Below, piece by piece: positions 14,756 through 23,721 of a stretch of 26,692 nucleotides of DNA. The stretch is taken from the IMG/VR virus record IMGVR_UViG_3300050821_001110, positions 1-26,692 of that record. The stretch is one strand, 5' to 3'. The first letter of the stretch is position 1. Each line of letters begins with the position of its first letter. This DNA comes from a virus. The notes beneath the pieces are model-generated. The model made no database searches, was not told the DNA's origin, and saw only the letters and a program-made list of their open reading frames with translations. Made by a program: the position numbers and the translations under genes.

Positions 14756-15787
14756 TTAGTCGATCAAATGTGCAATTGCAGCGGCAGCGTCATCAACGCT
14801 ACCAGACTTCGCGACCCGCGCCTTAGCGCGCTGTAGCTTCGTTCCCTTCTGTGGAGTTGTAGTCCGGGTTGAGCCGGGGGTTGCTTCAACAAGAACCTTG
14901 TCGATCTTGTTCTGAATCGTTGGCTTCGCTTCCGCCTGTTTGTCCAACTGGCGAGCTTTGTCCAGAACCAACAGAACGCGGTGGTCAACAATCGAACCGA
15001 TTTCGTTGTCCGAGAAACCAAGCTTCCGAGCGTAATTCACAAGTTCTGTGCGCCCTTCGCGACCCTTAACCGGGTCGCGCCACTCTGGTTTCGCCGTAAG
15101 CAACTTCTCATTCTCGGCTTCGACGTACTTGCCAAACTCTTGATTGAGGTCTTCAGACCGCTTCTTATCGACCGCAGCACGTTCCGCCGCAACGGCGTCC
15201 GCCTGTTTAGTCGCTCTGTCGTGATCTGCCCACGCCGCCGCGAATACGTCAGCCGGGACTTCTGAACGAAGTTTATCCCAGTCAACCTTCGCGGGGCGAA
15301 CAACATCTTCCAACTGCTTCAGGTACGTAGCGTAAAGCTCGCGTTCCTTTCGGACTTCAGCAACTTCCTTTTCCTCAAAGGTTTTGCGTTCCTCTGCAAG
15401 TTTCTGAGTCTTTTGGGTGTAGTCCTTCGTGCGAAGATAGCCGCCCTTCAGGTCGTCTTCCGTTACCTCTAGTTCCTCGTCACCAACTTTGACTTTGAAC
15501 TTCTGAGGCGGAACCGTACCTGCGGGTTCGTCGTCTTCTTCGTCAGACTGTTCCGGGGTTTCGGGAGTCTCCGGGTCAGGAGTTTCCTCGGTTTCCTCCG
15601 GGGTCTGAGATTCCTCCGTCTCGGTTTTCACCGAGGTTTTGGGGTCGGGAGCGGGAGTTTTCTCAGTGGGCGTCTCGGAAGCCTTAGGTGCTTTCGTCGG
15701 AAAGATAAGGGTTTCGATACGTTTAGCAGCCGTCTCTAGGGAATTGTCCGGGGACGTGATTCCCAACTCGGGGCTGGTTTCAGACAT
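14756..15787 (-). CDS. capsid scaffolding protein (343 aa)
   Basis: Position between portal and major capsid gene, composition and predicted helicity all fit a scaffold. Residues about 35-95 are a low-complexity Glu/Pro/Thr segment (TPEETEETPDPETPETPE). Residues 95-130 contain a short folded-looking piece (KFKVKVGDEELEVTEDDL and GGYLRTKDYTQKTQ), which many phage scaffolds share. Residues 130-240 are a charged coiled coil. The C-terminus is basic (TKLQRAKARVAKSG), as needed to bind the inside of the capsid. A GGAGG lies about 12 bases before ATG at 15787, slightly farther than usual. No protease motif is visible. Confidence 0.82.
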   Translation of the reverse strand: MSETSPELGITSPDNSLETAAKRIETLIFPTKAPKASETPTEKTPAPDPKTSVKTETEESQTPEETEETPDPETPETPEQSDEEDDEPAGTVPPQKFKVKVGDEELEVTEDDLKGGYLRTKDYTQKTQKLAEERKTFEEKEVAEVRKERELYATYLKQLEDVVRPAKVDWDKLRSEVPADVFAAAWADHDRATKQADAVAAERAAVDKKRSEDLNQEFGKYVEAENEKLLTAKPEWRDPVKGREGRTELVNYARKLGFSDNEIGSIVDHRVLLVLDKARQLDKQAEAKPTIQNKIDKVLVEATPGSTRTTTPQKGTKLQRAKARVAKSGSVDDAAAAIAHLID

Positions 15788-15832
15788 GGTAATTTAGTGC
15801 CTCCACGGCGATTTGTCCAGTGGGTAGATCGT

Positions 15833-16105
15833 TTAGCGGATAGTCCGCTTCTTACTTTCGGCTGCAAGAGCGACCTTTGCCGCGTCCGCAATACCGCCAA
15901 CAATACGAAATTCGTTTTCCCATTCGTCAAGCACTGCGGCCTTGGCCCATGCTCTAACGCGCTTCTCAGAGGTATCGCTGGCCTTGAATTCCTCGTAGAA
16001 CTTGCGTTCCAGTTTGGTCATAATCCCGGCGATAAGTTCGTCTTTCAGGAAATTGTCAAGTCGCAAACCATCTGCAACCTTCTGTTCATGGCTCTTTTCT
16101 GGCAT
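15833..16105 (-). CDS. small conserved phage protein between portal and scaffold (90 aa)
   Basis: Small helical protein, rich in Lys, Glu and Ala: RLDNFLKDELIAGIM near the N-terminus and RAWAKAAVLDEWENEFR in the middle. Small proteins of this size with a similar 'A.VLD.FENE.R' core are frequent between portal and scaffold genes in podoviruses, with no known role. No motif supports an enzyme. The ATG at 16105 overlaps the portal stop as TAATG, so it is translated with the portal. Function unknown; a head-assembly role is inferred from position. Confidence 0.62.
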   Translation of the reverse strand: MPEKSHEQKVADGLRLDNFLKDELIAGIMTKLERKFYEEFKASDTSEKRVRAWAKAAVLDEWENEFRIVGGIADAAKVALAAESKKRTIR

Positions 16106-18528
16106 TATGCTCCCGTGGAGTCACCGCCGGTATCGTCACTCGAATTGTCCTGCTCCATCTGAGCCTGATCCATCGCATGACTATGGGCCTGATCGACCGT
16201 GGCTAGAGCCTGATCGTGGGCCTGTCCTGCCGCCGCGAGGCCGTGGGCCGCAATCGCGGTGTGCGCTGCAATCGTCGCGTCCGTCTCAGCGATTTCGCGC
16301 TTCACATCATCATCCATGTTCGCCTGCGTGTAGTCCATGTGGAACTGAGCATGGATAGCATACCGCTTCAACTCGGCGTTCACAGCGAGTTCGCGAAGCT
16401 TAAACGCATGGTCCAAATCCATCTTCTTTTCTTCGAGCGCCAACTGATCCTTCTTAACCGCAAGGTCTTTTGTCGCCTTCATGTTCTCAATCTGCATCTG
16501 TGCCTGAGCCTGAACCTGCTCTGGGGTCGGCTGCGGGGACGGTGGCGCGGGCGGTTGCCAGTTCGGATCAACCTGCTTGAAGTAAGCGTCGGCGTTGGGG
16601 AGGCCGCGATACTTTAGCATTTGCGCGAGCGTGTCGCGATACTGCGCCACCGTGACCATCGGATTGTTTGGTCCATAGGTAGTCAGAATATCCTTCTGCT
16701 CTGCCGCGACGGCCAGCAGCGCCGACACCTTGTTGTCGATGAACGTGGTCCCAAGACCGATGTTCACCGTCACGTCCATGTCCGCGTCCCACGATTTCGG
16801 GTTCACTTCCGTCCACTGCCCGCGCAGTCGCACCATCTGGGCGCGCGGCTGATTCTCAATCAAGAGGCGCAGAATACCACGGAATAGCGGCTTGAACGCG
16901 CTCTCCGCGAAGATGCGCAGCATCATTTCCGTCTGCCCCTGCGCGGCGGTCAGCGAAGCCCCGACGCCTTCCTTCGTGGTAGACTGAAGCGCATCGGCGT
17001 CAAGCCCCTGCGCGCCCTTCTCCTGTCCGGTGCGGCGTTCGATCACATCCTGCATGAAACTCAGGACCGGCATCGCTTCCTTGCCGATGAACGGCGTTTC
17101 GAGCGTGCGAACCGCGCCACTGACGCGCTCGCGAATCGGAGCGCCGACAGCAGTGTTCATAATGTCCGCCACGCTCGCCTGCCCTTCAAGATAGGCCGTG
17201 CGCGGGAAGATCGACGCCGAAAGCGAGTCGAGCATACCACGAACGAGCATCGACGTAATGCGCTGCATGTCCATGAGGCGGTCGCCCCACGAACCACCAA
17301 TCAGTGCGTGCGGTTCCGGGTCCGGCGTGAAGATCGCGAACGGACGCTCTGACACCGGATCGTTCTTGATCGGATAGTATGTCGGCCCGAGCGTGCAGAC
17401 CTTGCGCAGTTCCGCAATGCCGTCGCCGTCATAGTCCATCGTGATATACGCTTCGCAGTAGAGAATCTTGCGGTTCGCTTCGCCCATTTCTGGGTCTTGC
17501 GTGAAGCCATAGCCGACCACGCGACCGATACCAGCAACATCGCGACGAGCGATTTCTTCAGCGTTGGCCTTTAGTGTAACATCAACGTCACCGCCCATAC
17601 CGCCATACTCGTCGATATCTTCCTCGTCAACGCCCATAGCAATAAGCTCTCCGCGCGTTTTATCCGTGCGGTGAGCCACAAGAAGGGCGGTGTCGATGCT
17701 ACGCGCTTCGCGGTTGAAGATAAACTCTTCCGGAGGAAGTGTGTAGATTTTGACGCGACCACCTTTGATGGTGCGCGTAAGCTGAACGTCATGTAGTTGA
17801 ATGGGTGGCGGCGGTGGTTGCGGCGCGGGCGGCGTTTGCGCTCCGGGTTGCTGCGGCTGTGCTGCCATAGCCGCGTGCTGCTTCATCATGTTGGCAAACT
17901 GCGTCTTCGCGGCTTCGTAGTCGGCAGTCGCCTGCTTCGTCGGCGGGAGTTTCTTGACTTCCTTCAGATCGACTTCATCATCAGCGGCGAGGTCTTCAAC
18001 CTGCTCTTTGGTGAGGTTCTGAAGTTTATACGCCTTGGTGTCTTCGGACGTGTCCCACACCCACTTGTAAATGCCGAGCTTACGAATCAGGCCGTCTTTG
18101 ATGACCGAGAGCGCCTGCAAGAAACCCGCATTCTGCTCTTCAACCACATAGCGAACGTAATCTGTCGCTTGTGCCGCTGCGTCCACTCCCTTAGCGTTAT
18201 TGGGGACAAACTCAACGACATGATCGGCCCCAAAAAGAACACGTAGGAACGAAGGTAGAGCGCCAGACACCGCATCGCGAAGCTCCGTCATAATCGCCTG
18301 TGAGCGCCCCTCTTCCTCGTTGCCGAAGGGCTTGCCGAGATACATTTCTGTGGCGCGAGCGCGCTCGTAGCTCAGTTCCGTATCGACAAACTGGACGCTC
18401 TGCGACATGGCTTCCATGACGATAGAGTTGAAATCCTCGTCGTCCATGATGCCTTCGCCCTTACGCCCAAGAGACTCCGGGGGAATCGCCGGACTCTCGG
18501 ACTTGCTCATTGTATACCCGTAGGCCAT
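16105..18528 (-). CDS. portal protein, P22-like (807 aa)
   Basis: Large portal forming the DNA entry ring of the capsid. Recognisable pieces are an N-terminal region with LRDAVSGALPSFLRVLFG, the beta-rich wing (RVKIYTLPPEEFIFNREA), PFAIFTPDPEPHALIGGSWG, then DMQRITSMLVRGMLD and a helical region (KEGVGASLTAAQGQTEMML) that belongs to P22-type portals. The C-terminal 150 residues are helical and Gln/Ala/His-rich (HTAIAAHGLAAAGQAHDQAL and onward), matching the long barrel of P22-like portals. Length is in the range of this family. The start overlaps the peptidase stop as TAATG; a second in-frame ATG six codons later is possible. Confidence 0.87.
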   Translation of the reverse strand: MAYGYTMSKSESPAIPPESLGRKGEGIMDDEDFNSIVMEAMSQSVQFVDTELSYERARATEMYLGKPFGNEEEGRSQAIMTELRDAVSGALPSFLRVLFGADHVVEFVPNNAKGVDAAAQATDYVRYVVEEQNAGFLQALSVIKDGLIRKLGIYKWVWDTSEDTKAYKLQNLTKEQVEDLAADDEVDLKEVKKLPPTKQATADYEAAKTQFANMMKQHAAMAAQPQQPGAQTPPAPQPPPPPIQLHDVQLTRTIKGGRVKIYTLPPEEFIFNREARSIDTALLVAHRTDKTRGELIAMGVDEEDIDEYGGMGGDVDVTLKANAEEIARRDVAGIGRVVGYGFTQDPEMGEANRKILYCEAYITMDYDGDGIAELRKVCTLGPTYYPIKNDPVSERPFAIFTPDPEPHALIGGSWGDRLMDMQRITSMLVRGMLDSLSASIFPRTAYLEGQASVADIMNTAVGAPIRERVSGAVRTLETPFIGKEAMPVLSFMQDVIERRTGQEKGAQGLDADALQSTTKEGVGASLTAAQGQTEMMLRIFAESAFKPLFRGILRLLIENQPRAQMVRLRGQWTEVNPKSWDADMDVTVNIGLGTTFIDNKVSALLAVAAEQKDILTTYGPNNPMVTVAQYRDTLAQMLKYRGLPNADAYFKQVDPNWQPPAPPSPQPTPEQVQAQAQMQIENMKATKDLAVKKDQLALEEKKMDLDHAFKLRELAVNAELKRYAIHAQFHMDYTQANMDDDVKREIAETDATIAAHTAIAAHGLAAAGQAHDQALATVDQAHSHAMDQAQMEQDNSSDDTGGDSTGA

Positions 18529-18839
18529 TAGCCGAACCGCTCGCGCATTCTGCCCGTTGCAATCATGTCACACAGCATTTCTACTGTGTTATCATCGAAG
18601 AGATTCTCAATACCCGAATCGGCCAGCATTGCGTGGGCGACTTCGTGATAGAACACTCTTCGTGCATGTTCTGGCGTAGCGCCAGAGTCAATCGTGATCG
18701 TGCGGGTTGATTCATCCCAGAGTCCCCAGCACGCTTTTCCTTCGTAAGTCAGTTCAGCTTGGCGAACAATCTTAATCATACCACCGGCCCCCATGATCTT
18801 TGAGGGCAACTTCGGATACCGAGTGGCCTGCTCGTTCAC
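18528..18839 (-). CDS. HExxH zinc metallopeptidase-like protein (103 aa)
   Basis: The metal-binding motif H65-E66-V-A-H69 (FYHEVAHAML) is clear; E87 in NTVEMLCDM is a good candidate third ligand 18 residues on. Size and motif resemble small phage relatives of ImmA/IrrE or SprT-like peptidases. The N-terminal half is a short beta region (MIKIVRQAELTYEGKACWG) that often precedes this active site. The start is GTG at 18839; ATG at 18794 or 18779 would leave the motif intact. It lies between TerL (three-base gap) and portal (TAATG overlap), a place where head-maturation proteases occur, so a role in capsid processing is possible but not shown. Substrate unknown. Confidence 0.78.
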   Translation of the reverse strand: MNEQATRYPKLPSKIMGAGGMIKIVRQAELTYEGKACWGLWDESTRTITIDSGATPEHARRVFYHEVAHAMLADSGIENLFDDNTVEMLCDMIATGRMRERFG

Positions 18840-18842
18840 GTA

Positions 18843-20273
18843 TTACACTATCCCCTTTATCTCCCGTTTGAGTGGAGTGTTCCACGACTTACTGGCTTTG
18901 TTTCCGTACAGTGCTGTCGAAGCGGGAGCGGCGAAGGTCAAGATGAAAGCGTCGGCGCGGTCGGGCGACGGCATGCGCTTGCGCAACTGGTCCTTGCTCT
19001 CAATGACAATCTTGCCCGAGGACTCTGCGGCCTTGTAGCCGACCGCCCCAAGTTCCTCCGCAAGATCGGTGTCACCACTCAGATTGCAGTCGCGCATCGA
19101 AAACCACTCGCGCCCCAAGAACCAGAGTTCGGCTTTCAAGTTGCGGTAGAGTGGGCGCAGCGCCGGAAGCTCCGAAACGTTCACCGCGAACGCGGGCAGT
19201 CCCATTTCTTGCAGTCGCGAGGCAACGCCCGCACCAAGACCAATCGCATCCACGTAGATTCCTTCCGGACGTTCTGAATCACGCGCCATGTCCCACTCAA
19301 TCTTGATCTGCCCCACCAACTGCATCGTGTCCAGTCCGGCCCAAGTGCGCACGCGCTCCTGAAGCACGTTGCCTTTGCGCTTCGCCAGCGCCGACTTGTC
19401 CTGTCCCGCACCGGCTACGTCCACGCCCCACACGGGGCGCGCGGAGTTCGCTTGCACATCGCGCATTAGCGCCATCTGAAGCAACTCGTAGGGGATTACC
19501 CGGTCATCTTCCGCCTTGGGGAATTCGCCCAGTACGCGCACACGGAAGGCGTTTGAATCCTCGCCGTAGCGACGGCGCATGTCTTCGATGAAGTCCGGAG
19601 AAATGCGCGGGTGGCCGACGCACGAAATATGCATCGTGAACCACATATCCTTCAGCTTATTGTGCGTGTCAAAGAATAGACCGCTCGTTCTAACCGGGTT
19701 CCCGGCGAGAATCGTGCAGGCGTTGTGCCCCGACATGGAACCAGATGCCGCTTCATACACGGCTTCCGGAATACCGCTGGCTTCGTCGCCAATCAGCAAC
19801 ACCCAACCCGGCGAGTGAACACCGGCCAGTGCTTCCGGCGTCTCGGGGCGGCTGGTCTTAAACGCAATGAACGACTCTTCCGGCGCGGAGATAAGCGAAA
19901 TGCTATCCGTCTTGATTTCAAAGAGTTTGAACAAGTCGGGTGGCAACTTCTTCATCCACGTCACAGTCTCGGCGGCAAGAGCGTCGAAGAGTTGTCCGCT
20001 CGTCGGTGCCGTGGAGACAGTCTTCTGCGGGAACTTACAGACAATATGCCAGACGATGATCCACGCGAGTACGGTCGTCTTGCCGACTCCGTGGCCTGAT
20101 CGCACGGAAATACGCCGCTCCCCGCGTGACACCGCGTCCATCAGAGCGCGCTGGTCGTCATCAATGGTGTGCAGCGCATCGTTGCCGTCCATGCCGAGAA
20201 CATCTTCTACGAAACGCGCGCAAGCGTTGGCGTAGAGGTCTAGGAACTGCTCAAACGGATTCTGGGTCGGCAA
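18843..20273 (-). CDS. terL: terminase large subunit (476 aa)
   Basis: ATP-driven DNA packaging motor and headful or site-specific nuclease. The Walker A motif is at residues 58-67 (RSGHGVGKTT), Walker B at 158-164 (VLLIGDEA, D163/E164), and a coupling motif follows (TILAGNP, about 187-193). The nuclease domain shows the three acidic positions expected for an RNase H fold: D285 (GVDVAG), D342 (YVDAIG) and D438/D441 (PDRADAF). Length is normal for the family. The only suitable start is TTG at 20273, immediately after the TAA of the preceding gene, with AAGG about 12 bases upstream; the next Met is residue 28, too late. TerS lies far upstream, separated by three fibre/virion genes. Confidence 0.93.
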   Translation of the reverse strand: MPTQNPFEQFLDLYANACARFVEDVLGMDGNDALHTIDDDQRALMDAVSRGERRISVRSGHGVGKTTVLAWIIVWHIVCKFPQKTVSTAPTSGQLFDALAAETVTWMKKLPPDLFKLFEIKTDSISLISAPEESFIAFKTSRPETPEALAGVHSPGWVLLIGDEASGIPEAVYEAASGSMSGHNACTILAGNPVRTSGLFFDTHNKLKDMWFTMHISCVGHPRISPDFIEDMRRRYGEDSNAFRVRVLGEFPKAEDDRVIPYELLQMALMRDVQANSARPVWGVDVAGAGQDKSALAKRKGNVLQERVRTWAGLDTMQLVGQIKIEWDMARDSERPEGIYVDAIGLGAGVASRLQEMGLPAFAVNVSELPALRPLYRNLKAELWFLGREWFSMRDCNLSGDTDLAEELGAVGYKAAESSGKIVIESKDQLRKRMPSPDRADAFILTFAAPASTALYGNKASKSWNTPLKREIKGIV

Positions 20274-21449
20274 TTAGGCTCTCGCCTTGGCGCGCATGTA
20301 ATCCATCGTCTGAATGCCCTGTTCGATGTGAACGTGCGTCAGACCATGAAATCCAGCATTGGACGTACCATCGCCGTTGACGGTAAGAGTCAAGATATTC
20401 TGGGTCCAAGTAGGGTCCGGAGTAATGCCGCTCACTGTTGAAACGGTTTCGGCGTCTCCATTGATAGAAATACCCAGTGTTGGAATGCCGGTTGTATCAA
20501 GGGTGGCGCGAATTTCTACTACATCATTAAATGTAGCAATGCGGCCTGACTGTTCGGTGGTTGTCGTAGTTGCGTGGTTATAGAAACGCGCAGCAATTTC
20601 GCCTAGCCCACCCGAGATAATCAGGAAGGTGTTTGCTATCGACGCGCCTCGTCCGAGTCCTATAATGTGCCCATTGAATGCGCCAACTTCTGTAGTACCA
20701 AGATTAATAAACCGAATATATAGCGTTAGTGGCAGTGTCGGGGTGGCGGGGAATGTCAATGAATCGGGGTTACGGTTCTTGGGCGTGCCGACGGTAATAA
20801 TCGGACTAGTGGGTAGGGATTGGTTGGGTTCAAGTTGCGCGTGATGCAGAATGGCCGCTTGACCATTCACAAAACTACCAGACGGATATACGAAGACTTC
20901 GCGTGGGTTTCCCCCGCCGCCAATACCAGATGGGTTGCCAGTGGCATTTGCCCAGACAAGCCACCGCGTATCGTCTAGCTGAACTGCACCATGAAGACCG
21001 CCACCACTCGCGTTTGTAGTGACGTGTGTAGCCCAGTTAAAATCAATTGAATTTACCGGACCACCCCCGCCACTCGTATCGTAGATGCCCATACGCATTG
21101 TAGTAGCAGGCATCGTCGGATCATTCTCTACAATCACGTAGAACGTATCGGTCTGTCCGTTTACAAAAGTACCTACCGTCTGCGCACGGAAATTCAAACC
21201 GCTACTATCTCCATTGTTAAGATGCCGAGTAGCTGTTTGCCCCGCGACTATACTCGGCGCTGGGGTCAGAACGAAGTGGTTTGGATTTTGCCAATATGTT
21301 CCGTCTCCGAACAGGTTTGACCCGAGTGCCAAGTTGGTACTGCCGCCTTCGAGCAGCACACACTTCTCAAACCCCTGTGTCTGGTTTGAGAAGGCATAGT
21401 GACTATCACGAATGACGCCAGCGGCGGCGGGGGTGATTGGGTAGATCAT
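20274..21449 (-). CDS. fibre / adhesin with lectin-like domains (391 aa)
   Basis: Start set to ATG at 21449 (MIYPITPAAAG), one base after the TAA of the upstream gene; the longer frame would need a TTG inside that gene. Residues about 45-235 look like a carbohydrate-binding sandwich, closing with HAQLEPNQSLPTSPI and then NRNPDSLTF, a recurring motif of phage tail-fibre lectin-like domains. Residues 240-370 look like a second, LamG/concanavalin-A-like domain (LYIRFINLG, VVEIRATLD, ILTLTVNGDG). There is no catalytic motif. Its DNA is more AT-rich than the neighbouring packaging genes. Placement between TerS and TerL is unusual for a fibre gene. Probably a receptor- or glycan-binding virion protein. 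Confidence 0.7.
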   Translation of the reverse strand: MIYPITPAAAGVIRDSHYAFSNQTQGFEKCVLLEGGSTNLALGSNLFGDGTYWQNPNHFVLTPAPSIVAGQTATRHLNNGDSSGLNFRAQTVGTFVNGQTDTFYVIVENDPTMPATTMRMGIYDTSGGGGPVNSIDFNWATHVTTNASGGGLHGAVQLDDTRWLVWANATGNPSGIGGGGNPREVFVYPSGSFVNGQAAILHHAQLEPNQSLPTSPIITVGTPKNRNPDSLTFPATPTLPLTLYIRFINLGTTEVGAFNGHIIGLGRGASIANTFLIISGGLGEIAARFYNHATTTTTEQSGRIATFNDVVEIRATLDTTGIPTLGISINGDAETVSTVSGITPDPTWTQNILTLTVNGDGTSNAGFHGLTHVHIEQGIQTMDYMRAKARA

Positions 21450-21450
21450 T

Positions 21451-23115
21451 TTATTGAGTAGCCCAGCCGACAACTACCCATCCTACACTTGCGCTCAAAG
21501 AAGGCTGATAGCGAACTGTAGTCGGGGTCGCATCATTCCTATAAGCCCACGCAGTACGGATATCGGCAGAAACAACAGTAAAGCCGGTAGCTGCGTAGCC
21601 GTTTGCTGACCCATCGCCATCGGTCATTACAAAGAATGCTGAGAACTGATTATTGCCGCTTCCGGTGAAGCTTCCAGAGTCACCCGTGGTACCCGTTCCG
21701 ATCTGGGTTGGATTCACATTCCCAACATCGTAAGGGGAAACAGCATCCGGGCCAGTTTCGATCAGATACGCACCGCGAATTGTATTGCTATCGGCGTTCG
21801 TGACCGTGATAGTCCCGACTCCTGCGCCCGCAGCAAGTACATTTTTCGCCGCAAATACATACGCCTGATTGCCGCCCGGAGAAACTATTCCAGAAGTGCC
21901 GATTGGTTTTAGCGCTGTATTCGTTGTGCCGTTGTTATAAACAACCGTGACCGCGCCGCCACCACCAATGCGTAGTCCGACACGCATATACGCTCCCGCT
22001 GGAACGGCTGAAGCAATTGTAGTAACAGACGTTGGTGTATTGACTGTTAGTGTGGCAGACGAACTAAACGCTTTTGCAGCCGGAGTCGTAACCGGAGCGA
22101 TTGCGGCGGGTTGAACTGGAAATCCGTCACCCACCCATGCCCGCCCGAGGATACTCGCAATTGGACCAGCAGGCAACTTGCAGTAGTTCATGCCGAGTGC
22201 GAGTGAGAAGCCACTACTGTTGCTAAGGGCCGTAGTGCCAGTAAACGAACTGCCGGGACGCTTCTTGCCATTCACCCACAGGCGCATATGACCGTTTGTA
22301 CCGTCCCAGAAATACCACGTTGTTATGCGCACAAACACCCCGTCTCCAAAAGGGATGCCCGTCGCTTCAAGCAACGAGAGCGGGGCGAAGTCAATCTGCG
22401 TATTTAGCGTAGTCAACCCGCCACCGGGGTAATCTGTCCCGGGGCCAAAAATATAGCCGCCCGGTTCGACATTCCCGACACGGGTAAGGTGTAGTTTTAT
22501 TTGGGCCGTGACATTTGCAATTGTAGCACTAGGAAGCGTGTATACCGCATCCGTGTAAATGCCGTTTGTACCTGATACAGAAAACGGTGCGGAGTTTAGT
22601 TGTACCCCGGTCACATCTGTTCCCGTCACCGTCGAACTGCACTGTACCGCGTGACTTCCGCGCCATGCAGCGGCGGGTCGCACCACGGCAGTAACACCTT
22701 GCAGACTTGGGTTTGCGGCAAAAGCCCCGAAAGAGCCTTCTTCTGGTAGAGCCTCGCTAATAATTGTGGTGGACGCGGGCAGATATTCCAGCGCAGCAGT
22801 CAGTGTTGCACTGCCCTTGCTGTTGGCTACCACAATATCGTAACCCGCATTTGCTGTTTTTGCCGGGGCCGTAAACGTCAGGCTATTTAGCGATTTTGCG
22901 GTGATACTAGCGGACGTGCCCCCTACCGTGACTGTAGTTGAGGCATCGTTTAGGTGATTTCCTGTGATTGTGATGGGATCACCACCCGCCGCAGACGAAG
23001 TATCCTGACTCGGCTGAGACGTTGAATTTATCACGTCAAGACTAGGTGCTACAACGCCGCCACTGCCGCTCGCGTTTGACCACGGGTAGAGCAACGGAAG
23101 ATAATCAATCAGCAT
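21451..23115 (-). CDS. TIG/LamG-type fibre protein (554 aa)
   Basis: After a short attachment-like N-terminus (MLIDYLPLLYPW), residues about 28-112 fit an IPT/TIG immunoglobulin-like domain (GGDPITITGNHL, then TVTVGGTSASI, then YDIVVANSKG). Residues 120-345 look like a LamG-like sandwich (VFVRITTWYFWDG, then HMRLWVNGKKRPG). The C-terminal 190 residues are beta-rich with glycine loops (VGLRIGGGGAV) and end VGWVVVGWATQ. Such modular architecture is typical of phage tail fibres and side-fibre adhesins. ATG at 23115 directly follows the preceding TAA. The fold assignments come from pattern reading and need structure prediction to confirm. Confidence 0.7.
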   Translation of the reverse strand: MLIDYLPLLYPWSNASGSGGVVAPSLDVINSTSQPSQDTSSAAGGDPITITGNHLNDASTTVTVGGTSASITAKSLNSLTFTAPAKTANAGYDIVVANSKGSATLTAALEYLPASTTIISEALPEEGSFGAFAANPSLQGVTAVVRPAAAWRGSHAVQCSSTVTGTDVTGVQLNSAPFSVSGTNGIYTDAVYTLPSATIANVTAQIKLHLTRVGNVEPGGYIFGPGTDYPGGGLTTLNTQIDFAPLSLLEATGIPFGDGVFVRITTWYFWDGTNGHMRLWVNGKKRPGSSFTGTTALSNSSGFSLALGMNYCKLPAGPIASILGRAWVGDGFPVQPAAIAPVTTPAAKAFSSSATLTVNTPTSVTTIASAVPAGAYMRVGLRIGGGGAVTVVYNNGTTNTALKPIGTSGIVSPGGNQAYVFAAKNVLAAGAGVGTITVTNADSNTIRGAYLIETGPDAVSPYDVGNVNPTQIGTGTTGDSGSFTGSGNNQFSAFFVMTDGDGSANGYAATGFTVVSADIRTAWAYRNDATPTTVRYQPSLSASVGWVVVGWATQ

Positions 23116-23664
23116 TTAGGCGCGGTGGAAGGTCAACTCGACGCTAAAGTTCTGCCCAGAGGTCGGCGTGGCACCATTCTCGACCACCAGAACCCCGTAG
23201 ATGGCATCATCGCCGTTCGGCTGGACCGTTGCGGCTACCTCATAGGCAAAGGGCTGTGGAAGGGCAGCTTCGACGTAGGCACCAGTAGAATTGGCACCGG
23301 AGTCGTCATTTGCCATTGTGCCAACGTCGATGTAACCGAGGCGCGCAGCGCGGTCGGCGTAGATTGTGGTCATCAGGGCAGCATCGGCGGGGATGCTCAC
23401 GCCGGTCTCATTCAGGTTGTACAGGTAAAGCCGCATCTTGCCAGTCCAACTCTTGTTGTCCGTAAAGATACGCACTTTGGTAATGTACCCGCCGCGACCG
23501 GCACCGTAGCCGGATGCCCGCGAAGCATTCGCGAACTTCATCATGTGGGTAGTCGCACCATCGGAAATGACCTGCCCAGCTGTATAGGCGGTCGTGTTGG
23601 CGGCGCGGGTGAAGTGCGCCTCCGCAATTTTGATGGTATCGGTAAAATAGGCACGCAACGACAT
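23116..23664 (-). CDS. virion protein, possibly decoration or fibre base (182 aa)
   Basis: First gene of the structural operon. Beta-rich protein without enzyme motifs: TAYTAGQVISDG near residue 25, GGYITKVRIF, KMRLYLYNLNE, then ARLGYIDVG. This layout, with an 'RLYLYN...P....DNA' core, resembles small phage structural proteins found next to lectin-type fibres, sometimes called decoration or accessory tail proteins. It has a strong ribosome binding site, AAGGA seven bases before ATG at 23664. The unusually long structured leader upstream (23665-24050) would lead this gene and probably all late genes. The family is not firmly identified. Confidence 0.65.
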   Translation of the reverse strand: MSLRAYFTDTIKIAEAHFTRAANTTAYTAGQVISDGATTHMMKFANASRASGYGAGRGGYITKVRIFTDNKSWTGKMRLYLYNLNETGVSIPADAALMTTIYADRAARLGYIDVGTMANDDSGANSTGAYVEAALPQPFAYEVAATVQPNGDDAIYGVLVVENGATPTSGQNFSVELTFHRA

Positions 23665-23721
23665 TTCGATTTCCTTCTCTGTTCCGGTGTCCGGATCGAC
23701 GGGGTGGCCCCGAGAGGCAGA

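Noticed and set aside
20274-23664. diversity-generating retroelement target in the fibre genes
   Set aside because: No reverse transcriptase, template repeat or adenine-rich variable end is visible in the window.
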